From assembly GCA_023525715.1 (NCBI GenBank), contig CM042011.1:58880854-58944853 (forward strand): a stretch of 64,000 nt of DNA, in the 5' to 3' direction. The DNA comes from Cichorium intybus (Eukaryota > Streptophyta > Magnoliopsida > Asterales > Asteraceae). The notes below the pieces were generated by a model. The model searched no databases. It was not told the DNA's origin and worked only from the letters and a program-made list of their open reading frames with translations. Positions 49,744-61,609 of the stretch are shown here, in pieces. A program made the position numbers and the translations under genes. Every line of letters starts with the position of its first letter. The first letter of the stretch is position 1.

Positions 49744-52203
49744 TGTAAGAACCTGCGAAAAAGTCAAAAAGGGTAAAATCGTCTTTTGTCATATTGTACG
49801 ACTATTATGTGTAATAATATGTATTAATATATGAGAAATAAGAGTTTATGAGAAATTTGGAGATTTGACGCGTGAATAGTGAAAAATGGCCAAAAAGGGC
49901 AAATTGGTCATTTGACATGAAAATGACCAAAAATGTCAAGAAATTGTAAAGTTAGAAATTAATGGAACTTTGGTTGCAAGTTATGGTCTTAGGATCATCT
50001 TTGTATAAAAATTAGAAACCAAAGGACCAAAAATGTAAATACTTTATAAGTTAATTATATAACTCTAAAATAGAGTTATTTCTTCATTATGTGAGAAAGT
50101 CTCCAGAGAATTCCAGAGAGCACGAGAGGCAGCGGGAAGGAGCAAGGAAGAAGAGAAGTTCAAAGGAATTGCCAAGAATCAAACACTCCAACTTTGGAAT
50201 TAGTGATTCCAAGGTAAGATTTCATCTTCTTTAACCTAGGTTTTGGGTTTATGCTTGAAATGGTTCTTTGGATGGAATTGAAACTGCAATTGCAGTTAGA
50301 AATCATGTGGGTTAAGTAGCTAATGCTTTTAATAAGCCATTAGTTAAGAACTTAACTCAAAAACATGAAAGTAGAATGCTATTCTTGAGAATTTTCAAGT
50401 TTAGCCAAGAACTTTAATTTCTGCAATTGGGTTATGGAAGTGTTTTTAATGGCTTAAAATGTGTTATTAGTCAAGTGTTTTAGTCCTAGAACAAACCCCA
50501 TACGATTAAGCACTGACATAAGTGCTTAATGAGTGAAAACTGCATGTTACAGTGCACAAATCGCGACTGAACAGGCTACTGCCCAGGCGCCAGGCGCAGT
50601 GCGCCCAGGACCAGGGCGGGGTGCGCCCAGGCGCAGTGCGCCCCTAGCCAGGCGCAGTGCGCCTTCAGTCAGGGGCCAGACAGGGACCAAAAATGTTAGA
50701 ATTTTCAAATAACTCAAACGCTAGAAACTATAGCTAGACACGTCCGATTGACCTGAAATTTTAGACATAACCCTAACATGGTATAAGAACATGTCGGGAA
50801 TGGTCAAATCCGTAATTCGACCTTGCGGAAAAGTTACTGTAGCGGCAGAGGCTAAAAACACTATTCATGCCCATGATTTTTAGAATTTGAGCTAGACTTG
50901 TCCAATGAACTCCAAATTTGAAACACAAGTCTAATATAGTCTAAGATTTCATGGAAAAGAGTCGGAACTGAAATACGACCCCTCGGGGGTACTGTAGCAG
51001 TATACGCGTATTTCGGAGAAAACCGTAAAATGAGTTATAAATGGTTATACATTTATTATAACCTATAGTTATGTTATATGAGACTTTAGCATTATAAAGT
51101 TAATTATATTGAGTATTTATATATACTATTTGTATAGGTGGTGCTTCAAACGTTATTGAGCACGGAAAGGGAAAAGCCGTACGAGAAGCGTAGTAAACCG
51201 TAGTAAAAAAATCAAGGTGAGTTTTATGAGGATTTCTATAGTACATAGCAAAATGTTATTTTCAGAAAAGTATGATTTCCAATGTTTATAAATACTAAAG
51301 TTTGGAAAATAGTTTTGAATGAAGCTCTATACAAGGGCTTAGTGTTTTAAGCATATTTTAAAGTATGATTTGCAAAGTATGTTGAAAGAAGTTCCTTATG
51401 GGAAGTAAGATGTCAAACGCAGGTTTTGAAAGTATTTTTAGTAAAGAGTCATAAAATGTTTGAGTAAGAAATGTTTACAAATTGTGTCCCATTTTGACCA
51501 ATTTGAGATGAAGTGAAGTAAGAATTAAAGAAGTATGAGCCAGTTGTCCGGACTAGGATCACCCACATAATCGGGAGATCAGAAGGCACTACTGGGATGG
51601 TACCTCCCGTCGCGAAGTAGTTGTCTAGCTTAGTATACCCTTGTGCTTGAATTCGTTCCAAGTCACAAAGAGGAGACAGAATGAGCAAACCGAGTGGGCA
51701 GATCTGTTCTGTCCCACGAGGGGAGCTAGTTGAATGAATTAATTAACTTAATTTATAAGTTTCAGTTGGTCACGAGAAAATGAGAAAGAAAGCAGATTTA
51801 TGAAAGAAAGTCTTTTTAAAGTTTGAAAGTAAAGAAGAAAGAGTTATTTTGAGATTTATGAAATAAATCAGTTTTTAGCAATGTACTTTGATATTTCAAG
51901 TTTTGAATAGACAAGTTTTGGGTCTAAACCCATATTACTCACGAGACTTTATGTCTCACGTATACTATGTTTTTGAAATGCTATGTACTTAGGTGAAGGA
52001 AGCGAGAGATGCAGTTGGGACCGTTATTGTACACTGTAAGTTTAAATTATGATTATCTGTATTGAGTCTGTAATACCCCTTGAGTCCAAGTTTGTAAAAT
52101 AAAACAAAAAAATTTAAGTGGCTATTTTATAGTCACAAGTTCTAAAATATGTTGTAAACTGTATTTGTTTATTAAATATGGTTTGAGAAAAAGGGGTGTT
52201 ACA
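49744..52203 (+). repeat. 3' LTR of the Ty3 element
   Basis: 2460 bp. It carries the 165-bp stretch (about 50457-50621) missing from the 5' LTR and a third GGCGCAGTGCGCC palindrome (copies at 50593, 50630 and 50651). Confidence 0.92.
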
Positions 52204-53194
52204 TTAAAATTATAAAAGTGTCGAGCAAAAATCTAATTGCAATCCACAGAGTCCGCATCCGAGTCAACATCGTCTAATGCATTCACTTGTTCATGAAGCT
52301 TTTCCACTGCATCTGCAATCTTATCATCATCTCTATAACGCTCCTTTTTTCTCCTTGCTCGATAAACTAAATTCAGAAGCGTGTGATGATTCGTTCCAGT
52401 TTCATTCCTGTTTCAGAAAACAAATTAATCAAATCAAAAAGTTGCTCAAATAACATTGAACATTGAACAAATTAACAATGAACATTGAACAAAGAATAAA
52501 GAACTTTGAACCTGTGTCACATTCCTGTTTCAAAGAACATTGAACAAATTAACATTGAACATTGAACCAAGAACAAATTAACAAAGAACATTGAACTGGT
52601 CACATTCCTGTTTCATAGAATCAGATTAATGAGTCCGACATTGAAACAATCAATGGCTGGGATCGAATTACCAAACAATCAAATTAAAGTCTCAAGCAAT
52701 CAAATTAAAGAGTCCGAAAATCACGTATTAAGTACCAAACAATCAATTTAAAGATTCCAACACTGAAACAATCAATGGCAGGAATCGGATTACCAAGTCT
52801 GACATCCAAAAAATAATATTTACGAATCGCAATTATCCAAAAAAAGTTCAGCGTACCAGTACAACTGACGTCGATTATCGATTGTGAGGAGCGGGGGGAT
52901 GGAATTGCAAGTAGCAACTGAAGTCGATTGTAGAGCTGGGACGACTCCGACTTCAACTCTCGTTCTCATTGATGCATAAGAAAATCGATACACAAACTTT
53001 CCTGTTAGGTAAAAACGCTAATTCCAAAACAGATTTTTCTTTGGGCTAAAACAAATCGGGTTTAATCAATTGATTTGGCCCAATATTTGCTTTTTCATTG
53101 AAACAACCCAAAGGACATAGACAAAAACTCGGCCCAATGCCTTAATCTAAATACCTATTTATTACCGCAATAGCGATAGCGGCGTTAATAGCGT
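52204..53194 (-). mobile_element. 'TAGCGG' element copy 2, part right of the Ty3 insertion
   Basis: Resumes the sequence interrupted at 42841. It contains a gene-like exon on - (52407-52233) and, further upstream on -, a second open stretch starting ATGAGAACGAGAG (about 52970) that runs to a possible GT donor near 52868. The end at 53160-53194 is again rich in AATAGCG / GCGGCG. The mix of exon-like segments and terminal-type sequence suggests a gene-capturing element. Confidence 0.5.
52233..52407 (-). pseudogene. Gene-like exon inside the 'TAGCGG' element
   Basis: After an acceptor (CTGAAACAG) at 52408 the frame reads NETGTNHHTLLNLVYRARRK, KERYRDDDKIADAVEKLHEQ, VNALDDVDSDADSVDCN, then a stop. 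The corresponding part of the smaller copy at 36737-37217 reads VNALNDVESDAEPMDCD. The changes between the two are mostly conservative (D/E, D/N), as if the peptide had been under selection before or during spread. Protein family not recognised; it could be a captured host exon or the C-terminus of a transposon protein. Confidence 0.45.
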
Positions 53195-54250
53195 TTAGGG
53201 ATGACAACGGAACTAAACGGGACCAGAAATAGGCTTTCTCATCTCCGAATTCCCCCGTTTCCTAGCCCTCGATCCCGCTTCCGAATTCAGAAATTAACCC
53301 CGCTCCTGCCCCCGTTTCCCCCGTTTTCCCATTTGAGACTTGAAAAACAATGTTTTCTCCCGACCCTGACCTCGGAATCGCTAATAATTTAATAATATAT
53401 ATTATACTAGGCGAATACTTGCGCGTTGCACAAGTGAAAGTTATATAGTTAAATTTTTAACAAATATCTTGTGGAAAATGATTATGTCATTAAAATTAAC
53501 TATAAAATAATAATTGTAATATTAAGTTGATATATACAATTGCATATATTTTGATTAATATTACTTAATAAATTTTATCAACGGCTTATGTATTATTTAA
53601 ATTAAGCATAGTTCTTGATTTAATATTATTTTTAACTATTGTCTATTGTAATGGTTAATTAATTTAAAAGTTACTTATTTCACCATATTTTAATATTGAT
53701 CATGATGATTATTTAAAATATTAACGATAAGTCATGGGAGTTTCAAATTAATATTGTGGAAATATTTTTGCTTCTTTTATAAGATATAAATGTGAATTTT
53801 TTTATGCAATTTGATGGTTCTACTACTTTCATTAAAACTATTGAATTAAATAAAATTGAAGTATTAAAATAAATTTAGAAAATCAATGGAAATATGAAAA
53901 GAAGTGTTAAAAAAATTTGGAAAATCAATGGAAATATGAAAAGACATGGAAATTTAGAAAATCAATGGAAATATGAAAAAATATAAGAGTTTCAAATAAA
54001 TGTGGTGCTTTGAAATATGTCTCAATTATAAGATATATAGATTTATTATTTTATTTATATACAAACGGAGCCTCGCGGGTGTTTCGGGATGTAACCGACT
54101 GCTCCCGGCCCTAACCCGGAGAATCAAATGGGAGCGAAATCCGCCCCGCCTCTGCTTTCGCTCCCGAATTTTGGAAAAAAATACCCATTCGTACGGAATC
54201 AGGATCCCACGGATACGGGGTCCCACGAGATTTTTTGTCACCCCTAATAG
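53195..54250. mobile_element. hAT-like foldback element, split by a Helitron
   Basis: Inverted ends TTAGGGATGACAA (53195) and TTGTCACCCCTAA (ending 54250), flanked by AATAGCGT on both sides (53187-53194 and 54248-54255, overlapping the TIR by a few bases). The interior arms are C/G-rich (CCCCCGTTTCC, CGGGACC, GGATCCC). The Helitron at 53407-54041 is inserted in it. Confidence 0.65.
53407..54041 (-). mobile_element. 635-bp non-autonomous Helitron
   Basis: On - it begins TCTATATATCTTATAATTG after a host A (54042) and ends with a hairpin CTTGTGCAACGCGCAAG, a short spacer and CTAG, followed by a host T (53406). A|T insertion, TC start, subterminal 3' hairpin and CTAG end are the Helitron hallmarks. 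The 5' first 30 bases match the elements at 55732-57782 and 34550. No coding. Confidence 0.85.
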
Positions 54251-55127
54251 CGTATGCGCAATTACCAAAAGCAAAACAAAAATCGCATTAGATGAGTTCG
54301 TAATCTTTTTGCGAGGGCGAAAAAGGAAGCACCATAAATCATATTTTAGTAGAGGTTAGACTATTTTATCCCATACATGATTATTGGTTTTAAAGTTCAT
54401 TACTTTAATTTTCTTTTCATATATTTTTATATTGATTGATGTTGTGGTCAGGAGTCGTGCTGGTAGATTTCGTATTACCAACAATAGGAATCCGAACAAA
54501 CTTTGAACCAGTGATAAGTAAAACTTAGTTATTTTTTTGGCCAATATTGTTATGTTGATAAATTTTTTAAATCTTGTAGGAAATGGATGGTTTTGATAGT
54601 AATTATGTTGTGATTGTTCATGGAGAAACTAATCGTGCATATTATTGGATCCAACCCTTCGTACACCTAGGAGAATTGATCGTGCGACTATGATTTGTCT
54701 TTTTGTTGCTTTTGTTATTTACCTCTCAAATTGTATATATCGTTTTTTCGAAATTGCGATATACTTTAATTGCTTGCTTTTGTTATTTTAGGTAGACACG
54801 CCACATAGGATTTGAAGAGAACCTATTTTGAATGTGTATGTTTTTATAAAAGAGCTTCCTTTGGGAGAGGATGTTAACTTCAAAAAAGTTTTATTTTCAT
54901 CCTTTTGTTTTAAGTTTGAAGGTAGAACTTGTTGAAATTAATTGTATGCGACCATTTGTTGAAAAATATTTACAAATTAAATAAAAAACAAATTTAGTAA
55001 AAGTGTTAAGTTTTCGTTTAAGTCGTGTAAGTGGAAAATTATTTTAACAAAATCTACACATGTCTACTTTCACTTTTGTCTAAAATGCATTTCCGGTAAT
55101 AAGCAAAACGTGGTGGATTAGATCCTG
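54251..55127. other. Intergenic DNA
   Basis: No gene supported. Confidence 0.5.
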
Positions 55128-55345
55128 GATAAGTGAAAATTATGATCCTGATAAGCGAAAATTATGACGCCGATAAGCGAAAATTCAAGCATTGACAGGT
55201 GAAAATTCTAACATTGATAAGCGAAAATTCAAGCACTGACAAGCGAAAATTCTGACGCTGATAAGCAAAACTTCCAGCACTGATAAGCGAAAATCTCCAC
55301 ATGGATCGACAGAATTTTAGACAAGGATAAGCAAAAACTTTGCTC
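55128..55345. repeat. Minisatellite, unit about 22 bp with core GATAAGCGAAAATT
   Basis: Nine to ten imperfect units (for example GATAAGCGAAAATTATGACG and GATAAGCGAAAATTCAAGCA). Variation is mainly in the last 6-8 bases of each unit and in GATAAG versus GACAAG / GACAGG. Confidence 0.85.
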
Positions 55346-55731
55346 AATCAATCGAAAACTTAAAAATCAGCCCCATCAGTAACTTATTCTTGACCAGCAA
55401 AAACTTTTTGCCCATCCTCACTTTTTCCTTGATGAAAACCCAGATCCCCTCACTTTTTGACACTTAGCACCTTAACACTGTTGGGGTACAAAGTCCTATA
55501 TGGATTGACGCTTAGCAAGCTTGGTCGGCCCACTTTAAAACTATGTTTATTGGGCATTGCTCTAATTTGGTGGCCTACCTATATATAGTATAGTCTTAGT
55601 CATTTGGTAGGTAGAGCTCACAATGTGATGTGTTTATGCTTTATGCTCATCTTTTGTACATCTCACATATTTGATTAAAATCATTCGACACTTTGGATAT
55701 TTGTTTCGGTCTTCACGTAAGTATAATAAAA
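55346..55731. other. Intergenic DNA
   Basis: No gene. A region with AGTCCTATATGGATTGACG and CTATATATAGTATAG near 55490-55600 resembles promoter or LTR sequence but has no recognisable ends. Confidence 0.4.
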
Positions 55732-57782
55732 CTAGGCGTATTCCCGCGCGTTGCGCAGGAGTAAACTTATATGAACAAACTATATTAAAGCATTTAAATA
55801 AATTATCTCATATGTATCAATAATAATTAAATTATCTCATATGTATCAATAATAATTTATCATCTAAAATTCGAAAAAAAACATATTAAAACATTTAATT
55901 GATAAATATTTAATAAAAATATATTCATATATTTATATTACACTTATTATTAGAAATAATATCTACTTTTTTAGTATAAATAAAGAGAAACGTTCAAAGT
56001 ATATTTGTGTGTTCTCAAGTCATCTTTTTCCGCCATCTTACTTTCCAAACTCAAATGACCTAAACTAGTTAGCTGAGCTATATATATCTTTATATTAAGG
56101 TATATTAATCAATATGTCATTAATAGCAATTAAATATCATAAGTTAAAAAAAGTGAGTTGTGGTATTTATTTAGTTAAAAGATGAAGACTTTTAGTATTT
56201 AAATAAATTTATATAGTAGTTAAATAGTAGAAAGTTGAAGAGTTGAGAGTCTCAATTGAATATGTTTTAAGATAGAAAACATATATTGCACCACATTGAT
56301 TTGGATGACTTATACCAACATTGAAAGAATGATTTTTATTTTAAGTCGATATAAAACACCATTTTGAATTATATTCAATTTAGTGTTATTTTTAACTATA
56401 TGTATGATTTGTTAATTAAGTTAAACATATTTTAGAACGACATCATTTCAATGACTTTTACCCGCGGGTTGCACGTGAATCAAGTTAAGTATAATATTTA
56501 ATTAATATTATTTAACTATTGTTATGGTCAATTGATTTGAAAATAGCTTATTTGTCCAAATATTTTTATTTTGATCATTATGATTATTTCAAATATCAAA
56601 CATTGTTTTTTGTTTGTAAGGAAACAATGTAATTTTAATTAAATGTTTCATTTAACTATTATTATTGTTACTTATATTTAAAACTACATTTTTTTAAAAA
56701 CTTTGCATGATTATAAAAAAAAGTTATTGAATAATATTTTAATTAATTTAGCATTACAATTTAAGTTTTACATGTAAAATGTTCAATTATTTATAAAATA
56801 GTTTTTGGATTTTATTTTATGTTTAATTGATAATTTTATTTATGTTTTCACTTTAACGTTATATTTAAATTAAAAAAATTAAGTATAATATGTCAATTAT
56901 TCAAAAGTTGTGATATTAAAACGATGATGTTTTACATACAATGACATCTCTAAACTAATAAATAAGTATATTGTGTTAAAAATTAAAGTGTTAGCACTAG
57001 AAGTAGAATATAAAGAAGTTTTATATATTAAAAATCAACTTAATATAGTATAAGTTTAATTATTTTTTATCTTTGTAACAAATAAAAAATAAATTCAACT
57101 TCTAATTCATATTTCTCAATAAACAATACATATTGGAAAAATGATGAAGCTCATGTTTACCTACATTTAACATCTTCATATTTCATATATATGTCTTTTT
57201 TTTCATAAATACATTCATCGAACTCGGAATCTTCATCGTAGCTCTTAATAACATCATACAAACAATAACAAAAACAATTTGACTTATACAAAATGACATC
57301 TTCTAAAACCATGTACTTCTTTCTCGTTCCATACAAATACACACACCCCCTCCTAATGTATAGTTTTATGTGTTATGAAGTCATAATCTCCTCCATGCTA
57401 TTCTCTAAACTCTGACAACATCATCTAACTATGTCAACTATTTATATAGGTACTAACCAATATGTGTCATAAGTACCAATTCAATACCATAAGTTATAAA
57501 ACTCTTGAGATGTAGTGATTAATTAGATGAAATTTGAAGAGTTTTAGTATTAAAATATATTTTTCATGTAATTAAATTTGTTTGTCAATTTAATAGGGAT
57601 TTAAGATATAAGTTAGAGAAACTCTTTAGTGGTAGATGTTAATTAGTTGAATATTGTTATGGTAAAACAATTAATAAGCATTATAAAAAGAAATTTGAAA
57701 AGTCTTTGGAAATATGAAAAGACATGGAAGTTTCAAATGAATGTGATGTTTAGAAATATGCTTCTTTTATAAGATATATAGA
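55732..57782 (-). mobile_element. 2.05-kb non-autonomous Helitron
   Basis: On - it begins TCTATATATCTTATAAAAGA after a host A (57783). It ends with a hairpin CCTGCGCAACGCGCGGG, spacer AATACGC, CTAG, and a host T (55731). No Rep/helicase coding is present. A 61-codon frame at 57342-57157 on - (MYLYGTRKKY...) has no known domain. A degenerate second hairpin-like site (CCCGCGGGTTGC) at 56461 may be an internal relic. Confidence 0.8.
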
Positions 57783-59007
57783 TCATTTATCTCTTGTTCC
57801 CTTGATAGTTGGCAAGTACATCATTTTTCTTACAGTATTTATCAATAAATCTTTAAAACTTCTGGTTCCTTTCGTTTATGCCACTTTTTAGTGTTTTTAA
57901 CATTCTTTAATTTATAGGTCCCTTTTATAAATGTAACACAAAGCAGCGGGCTTTCATATATTTAAGGGTTACTTGTAAAAAACAACACACTTTCATTGAT
58001 TTTTTAGGTTTAAATGTAAAACAGAAAGTAAATTATTATTTCTAATTCTTGTGATTTACTTTATCATTTTGCATAATTAAGTTTATACAATTTATTGCAA
58101 ATGATTTGGAATCCAGATAATGATATTGATATGGACGAAATTACCCTTTCTTAACTTCCATTGAAACTTAAGGTTTTAATAAGTACAATAATATCTAATT
58201 TTCCTTCTAATAATTTTGTATTCATAAAATCTTATTAAAACTATGTTTAGGTTAAAAACGTCAAATACACATTTTACATTTTAAAGAAATTGCTTAATCA
58301 TATTGCATTTTTTAACGAACAATTTATTTTATGATTGGAATTTTAGGGTAGCTGGTCAAGTATTTTGAGGTTAAAAGTGCCTGTGTGTGTCCATGTGGCA
58401 AGGATGTGGGCATGGACCTAAATTCAATATATACACAAAATAAATTATATTTTGATCATATTAATATCTCATAGTAAATTATGTAATTTTTCAGAGTTGT
58501 TTTGTTGATGCGTTGTTGCGGGAACTTGCTAGAGTTACCTTACCACTTGAAAGAATATATGATCTTGAAGCAACATAAGAGAAGTTCAATTCAAGAGGTC
58601 AAGAAAAACTAATTTGTGAAACAGCTGGTACAAATAGGAACCGACCATTTTTCTTTCTTTCTTTATCTAATTTGAATAGATAATTTCCTTCTTTTAAATC
58701 AAAGCTACAATCTAACCATGTTGAGCCAGATAGGTACAAAACGAGAAGCTTAGGTTGCAACTAATCCAGGTTATTTTTATTTCATATTATTACTTTTTTA
58801 AAATTTGTTTAAATTATTATTATTATCATTTCACTTTGGTATATAGTACAATTTATAACGAGGTTTCAGGTACGTTTTAATTCGGTTAGCCACTTTTGGT
58901 GAATGTACATCTGGTTTACTTTCCATTTTTGCTTTTGATTCTATTAGAATATCATGAGACTAAAAGTTTTTACGAGAAAATCAATTTACACTTGGTTTAG
59001 AATCCAT
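57783..59007. other. AT-rich intergenic DNA
   Basis: No gene supported on either strand. It may contain the poorly preserved 3' part of the LINE on -. Confidence 0.5.
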
Positions 59008-61180
59008 TTAATTTGCTAGACAATTATCCAAGCAATTATCCAAGTCGAAGTTCCATTCTTTCAAATCTTTAACCGCCTCAGCGATGGACAACCAAACACC
59101 TTTTAAACTTCTCTTAGCTATATTCCCATTTTCAAGACCACTCAAACCATGAATAGATCTAATGCAATCAACCCAAAAACAGTCGGGCTTAGCTTTAGTT
59201 CTCCAAATCCATTTAGTAAACAACGCAAGATTCATCTCCCGTAAGCAGCTAATCCCTATACCTCTTGCCCATTTCGGTTTAGTAAGATCATTCCAAGCTA
59301 TCCAGTGAATCTTCGTGTTTTCTTCATAACTGCCCCATAAAAAATTTCTTCTAATTGCCTCAAGCGAACAAATAACCTTCTTTGGAGTCTTGAACAATGA
59401 AAAATAGAATAAAGGTAAACTACTAAGAATAGAATTCACAAGAGTTAACCTTCCACCAAAGGAGATCATTTTTGACTTCCACTTAGAGAGCCTCGACTGA
59501 AATTTCTCTATCACCACTTTCCAATTTCTAGACAACTTTATGTTTGCTCCAATAGGAAGACCCAAGAAAGAACAAGGAAACTTAGCCGGCTCACAAGATA
59601 AAATATTAGCAAATCTAATGAGATCAACCTCCTCAACTCCCACACCAAATATTTTGCTATTAAGAAGATTTACCTTAAGCCCCGAAGCAATATAAAAACA
59701 TCTTAAAACGCGGTTCAAGTTTAACAAGTTCGACTCTGACCATTCTCCTATAAAAGTTACATCATCCGCATACATCAAGTGAGTAATGCATGGACCATTA
59801 TTGGGCAATGAAATACCATTGTAAATAGATTGAATACATGCTTCCTTGATTGAAACCGTGAGACCCTCCATAGCAATCACAAAGACAAAGGAGGCCATGG
59901 GATCTCCTTGCCTAACTCCCATTATTAATATGAAATTATTCTGTAGGAGAACCATTGAGAAGAACTGAAGCTTTTTCAGAACTAAGACAACCATGAATCC
60001 AACTTCTCCACCTTCTACTGAAGTTCATCTACTCCATAACTGAATCTAAAAAACCCCAATTTAAAGAATCAAATGCTTTATCGAAGTCAACCTTGAAGAC
60101 CATCATTTTTTCTTTATCTTTTTCGCCCACGTAATCAACTCATTTAAAATTAACGGCCCGTCAGTAATATTTGCTCTTTACTTACCACTTTTCCAATTAC
60201 AGATTTTAATCTATAAGAAATAACTTTGGAAACAATCTTGTACAAGCAACCAACCAAATGAACCGGCCTAAAGTCTTTCAAAATAAGCGGATCTTTGCAC
60301 TTTGGAATGAGAGCAATAAAAGACGAGTTGCATCCCAGACTAAACACTCCTTGATTCCTGAAATGTTTAACACTAGCAAAAATATCATCTTTAATTTGTT
60401 TCCCAGAACTTCTTTATAAATTTAAAAGAAAATCCGTCTGGCTCGAGGGCTTTATCATTACCACAATTGTCAATCGCCTGCTTAATCTCCTCTATAGTAA
60501 AGGGCCTGTCGATATGATCCCTGTCTTCATTCGAAAGCTTGGAGAATCTCGAACTAACAAGCTTCGGTCGAATGGGAAAATCCTCATTGAACTTGTTAGC
60601 AAAAAAACTCCAAGTAAGATGTTTAACAACCACAGGATCGGCATTCCACATACCATTCACGTTAAGACCATTTATTTTGCATTTAAGTCTCTTACAATTG
60701 ATAACCGTGTGAAAATATCTGGTATTCTCATCACCCTCCGCTACCCATTTGAGTCTCGCCTTCTGCCTTATATCCATCTGTTGAATATTATCTATTTCAT
60801 TCGTTTTGAGAATCCACTTTCTTCTATATTCTCGCTCTTGTGTTTCTAGACATCTTTCTTCGACAATTAATTCAATCTTATCTATCTTCTTTAAAAGTTC
60901 CTGATATTCCACTACTTCCTTATCTCGTAGATCTTTTTTCCATGTTTTGATGGCAGCCTTGACATTCTTAAGTTTGCATAGAAAAATCACATCAGGAGGA
61001 CCTGATCCCACATTACTTCCCCATTTATGCTGAACAATCTTCTCAATCCCATCAATAGCAGGAGGACCTGATCCCACGAATTAAAAAAACGAAAAGGATA
61101 TCGCCCATAATTAGCAAACTCTGAGGATAGGAATAAAGGACAATGATCTGAATATCTTCTTATATGTATCTTCATTTGTT
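59008..61180 (-). pseudogene. 5'-truncated L1-type LINE: endonuclease end plus reverse transcriptase
   Basis: On - the sequence starts inside the APE-type endonuclease (YSDHCPLFL, near 61145) and runs through the linker (PPDVIFLCKLKNVKAAIKTW; QKARLKWVAEGDENTRYFHT; DGFSFKFIKKFWE) into reverse transcriptase. RT blocks: SFIALIPKCKDP and FRPVHLVGCLYKIVSKVI (60150-60347), FKVDFDKAFDSLNWGFL (about 60100-60050), GVRQGDPMASFVFVIAMEGL (near 59920), the catalytic YADDVTFIG (near 59760) and SFLGLPIGA. Frameshifts separate 61175-60391, 60347-60150 and 59994-59008, so it is dead. The 5' truncation is usual for target-primed LINEs. The last frame, of 328 codons, ends after NFDLDNCLDNCLAN. No poly(A) tail or target duplication was recognised. 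Confidence 0.9.
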
Positions 61181-61609
61181 AAATTAGTAAGTATATATCT
61201 AACATCGGTCTTATTTGGTAAAAATAAATGAATAGCCGATCGTAATCAATGTATGAAAACATACTTGGCAATTGATAAACACGACGAATATAAATACTTG
61301 AAGCTCGTACATAAATCATAGCTACTAGCATTATATCATAGCACTTGTTGTTGGGTCGCAGCTCAATTATTATCTAAAAAACAAATTTGCGGTAGGTCAA
61401 AATTGGAAACGAGACAATTGCCTTTATTAGAATTGAAGTAGACAATCAAAACATGAAAAATTTGAGTTTTTTTATAGAACATGCATATATAAACAATAGT
61501 ACAATATCATATAACAACATATACAAAATAGAATCTCGAAAAACATATGTCCGTCGTATTATGATAATTTGGTGAACGAATAAAAAGAAGACCATGGAGG
61601 TATTCATAC
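61181..61609. other. Intergenic DNA
   Basis: No gene. The final CATAC (61605-61609) should be the left target duplication of the copia element that follows. Confidence 0.5.

Larger units (their letters stand above)
42842..52203 (+). mobile_element. Ty3/gypsy chromovirus (Tekay/Del-like), non-autonomous but recent
   Basis: Two LTRs (42842-45136 and 49744-52203) bound a 4.6-kb interior. A perfect 5-bp duplication, TTAAA, lies at 42837-42841 and 52204-52208. The primer-binding site follows the 5' LTR directly, and a polypurine tract (AAGGAGGGG) ends four bases before the 3' LTR. By eye the LTRs differ at only about ten bases plus one 1-bp and one 165-bp indel. The interior from 45200 to 47850 is purine-rich on + with no gag, protease or reverse-transcriptase frame. 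A decayed RNase H follows, then an intact integrase-chromodomain ORF. The element must have used another element's proteins for its last move. Confidence 0.92.

Noticed and set aside
56455..56480. Hairpin-like CCCGCGGGTTGCACGTG as a further Helitron 3' end
   Set aside because: It lacks the CTAG end at the right spacing and lies inside the Helitron at 55732-57782; it is at most a relic.
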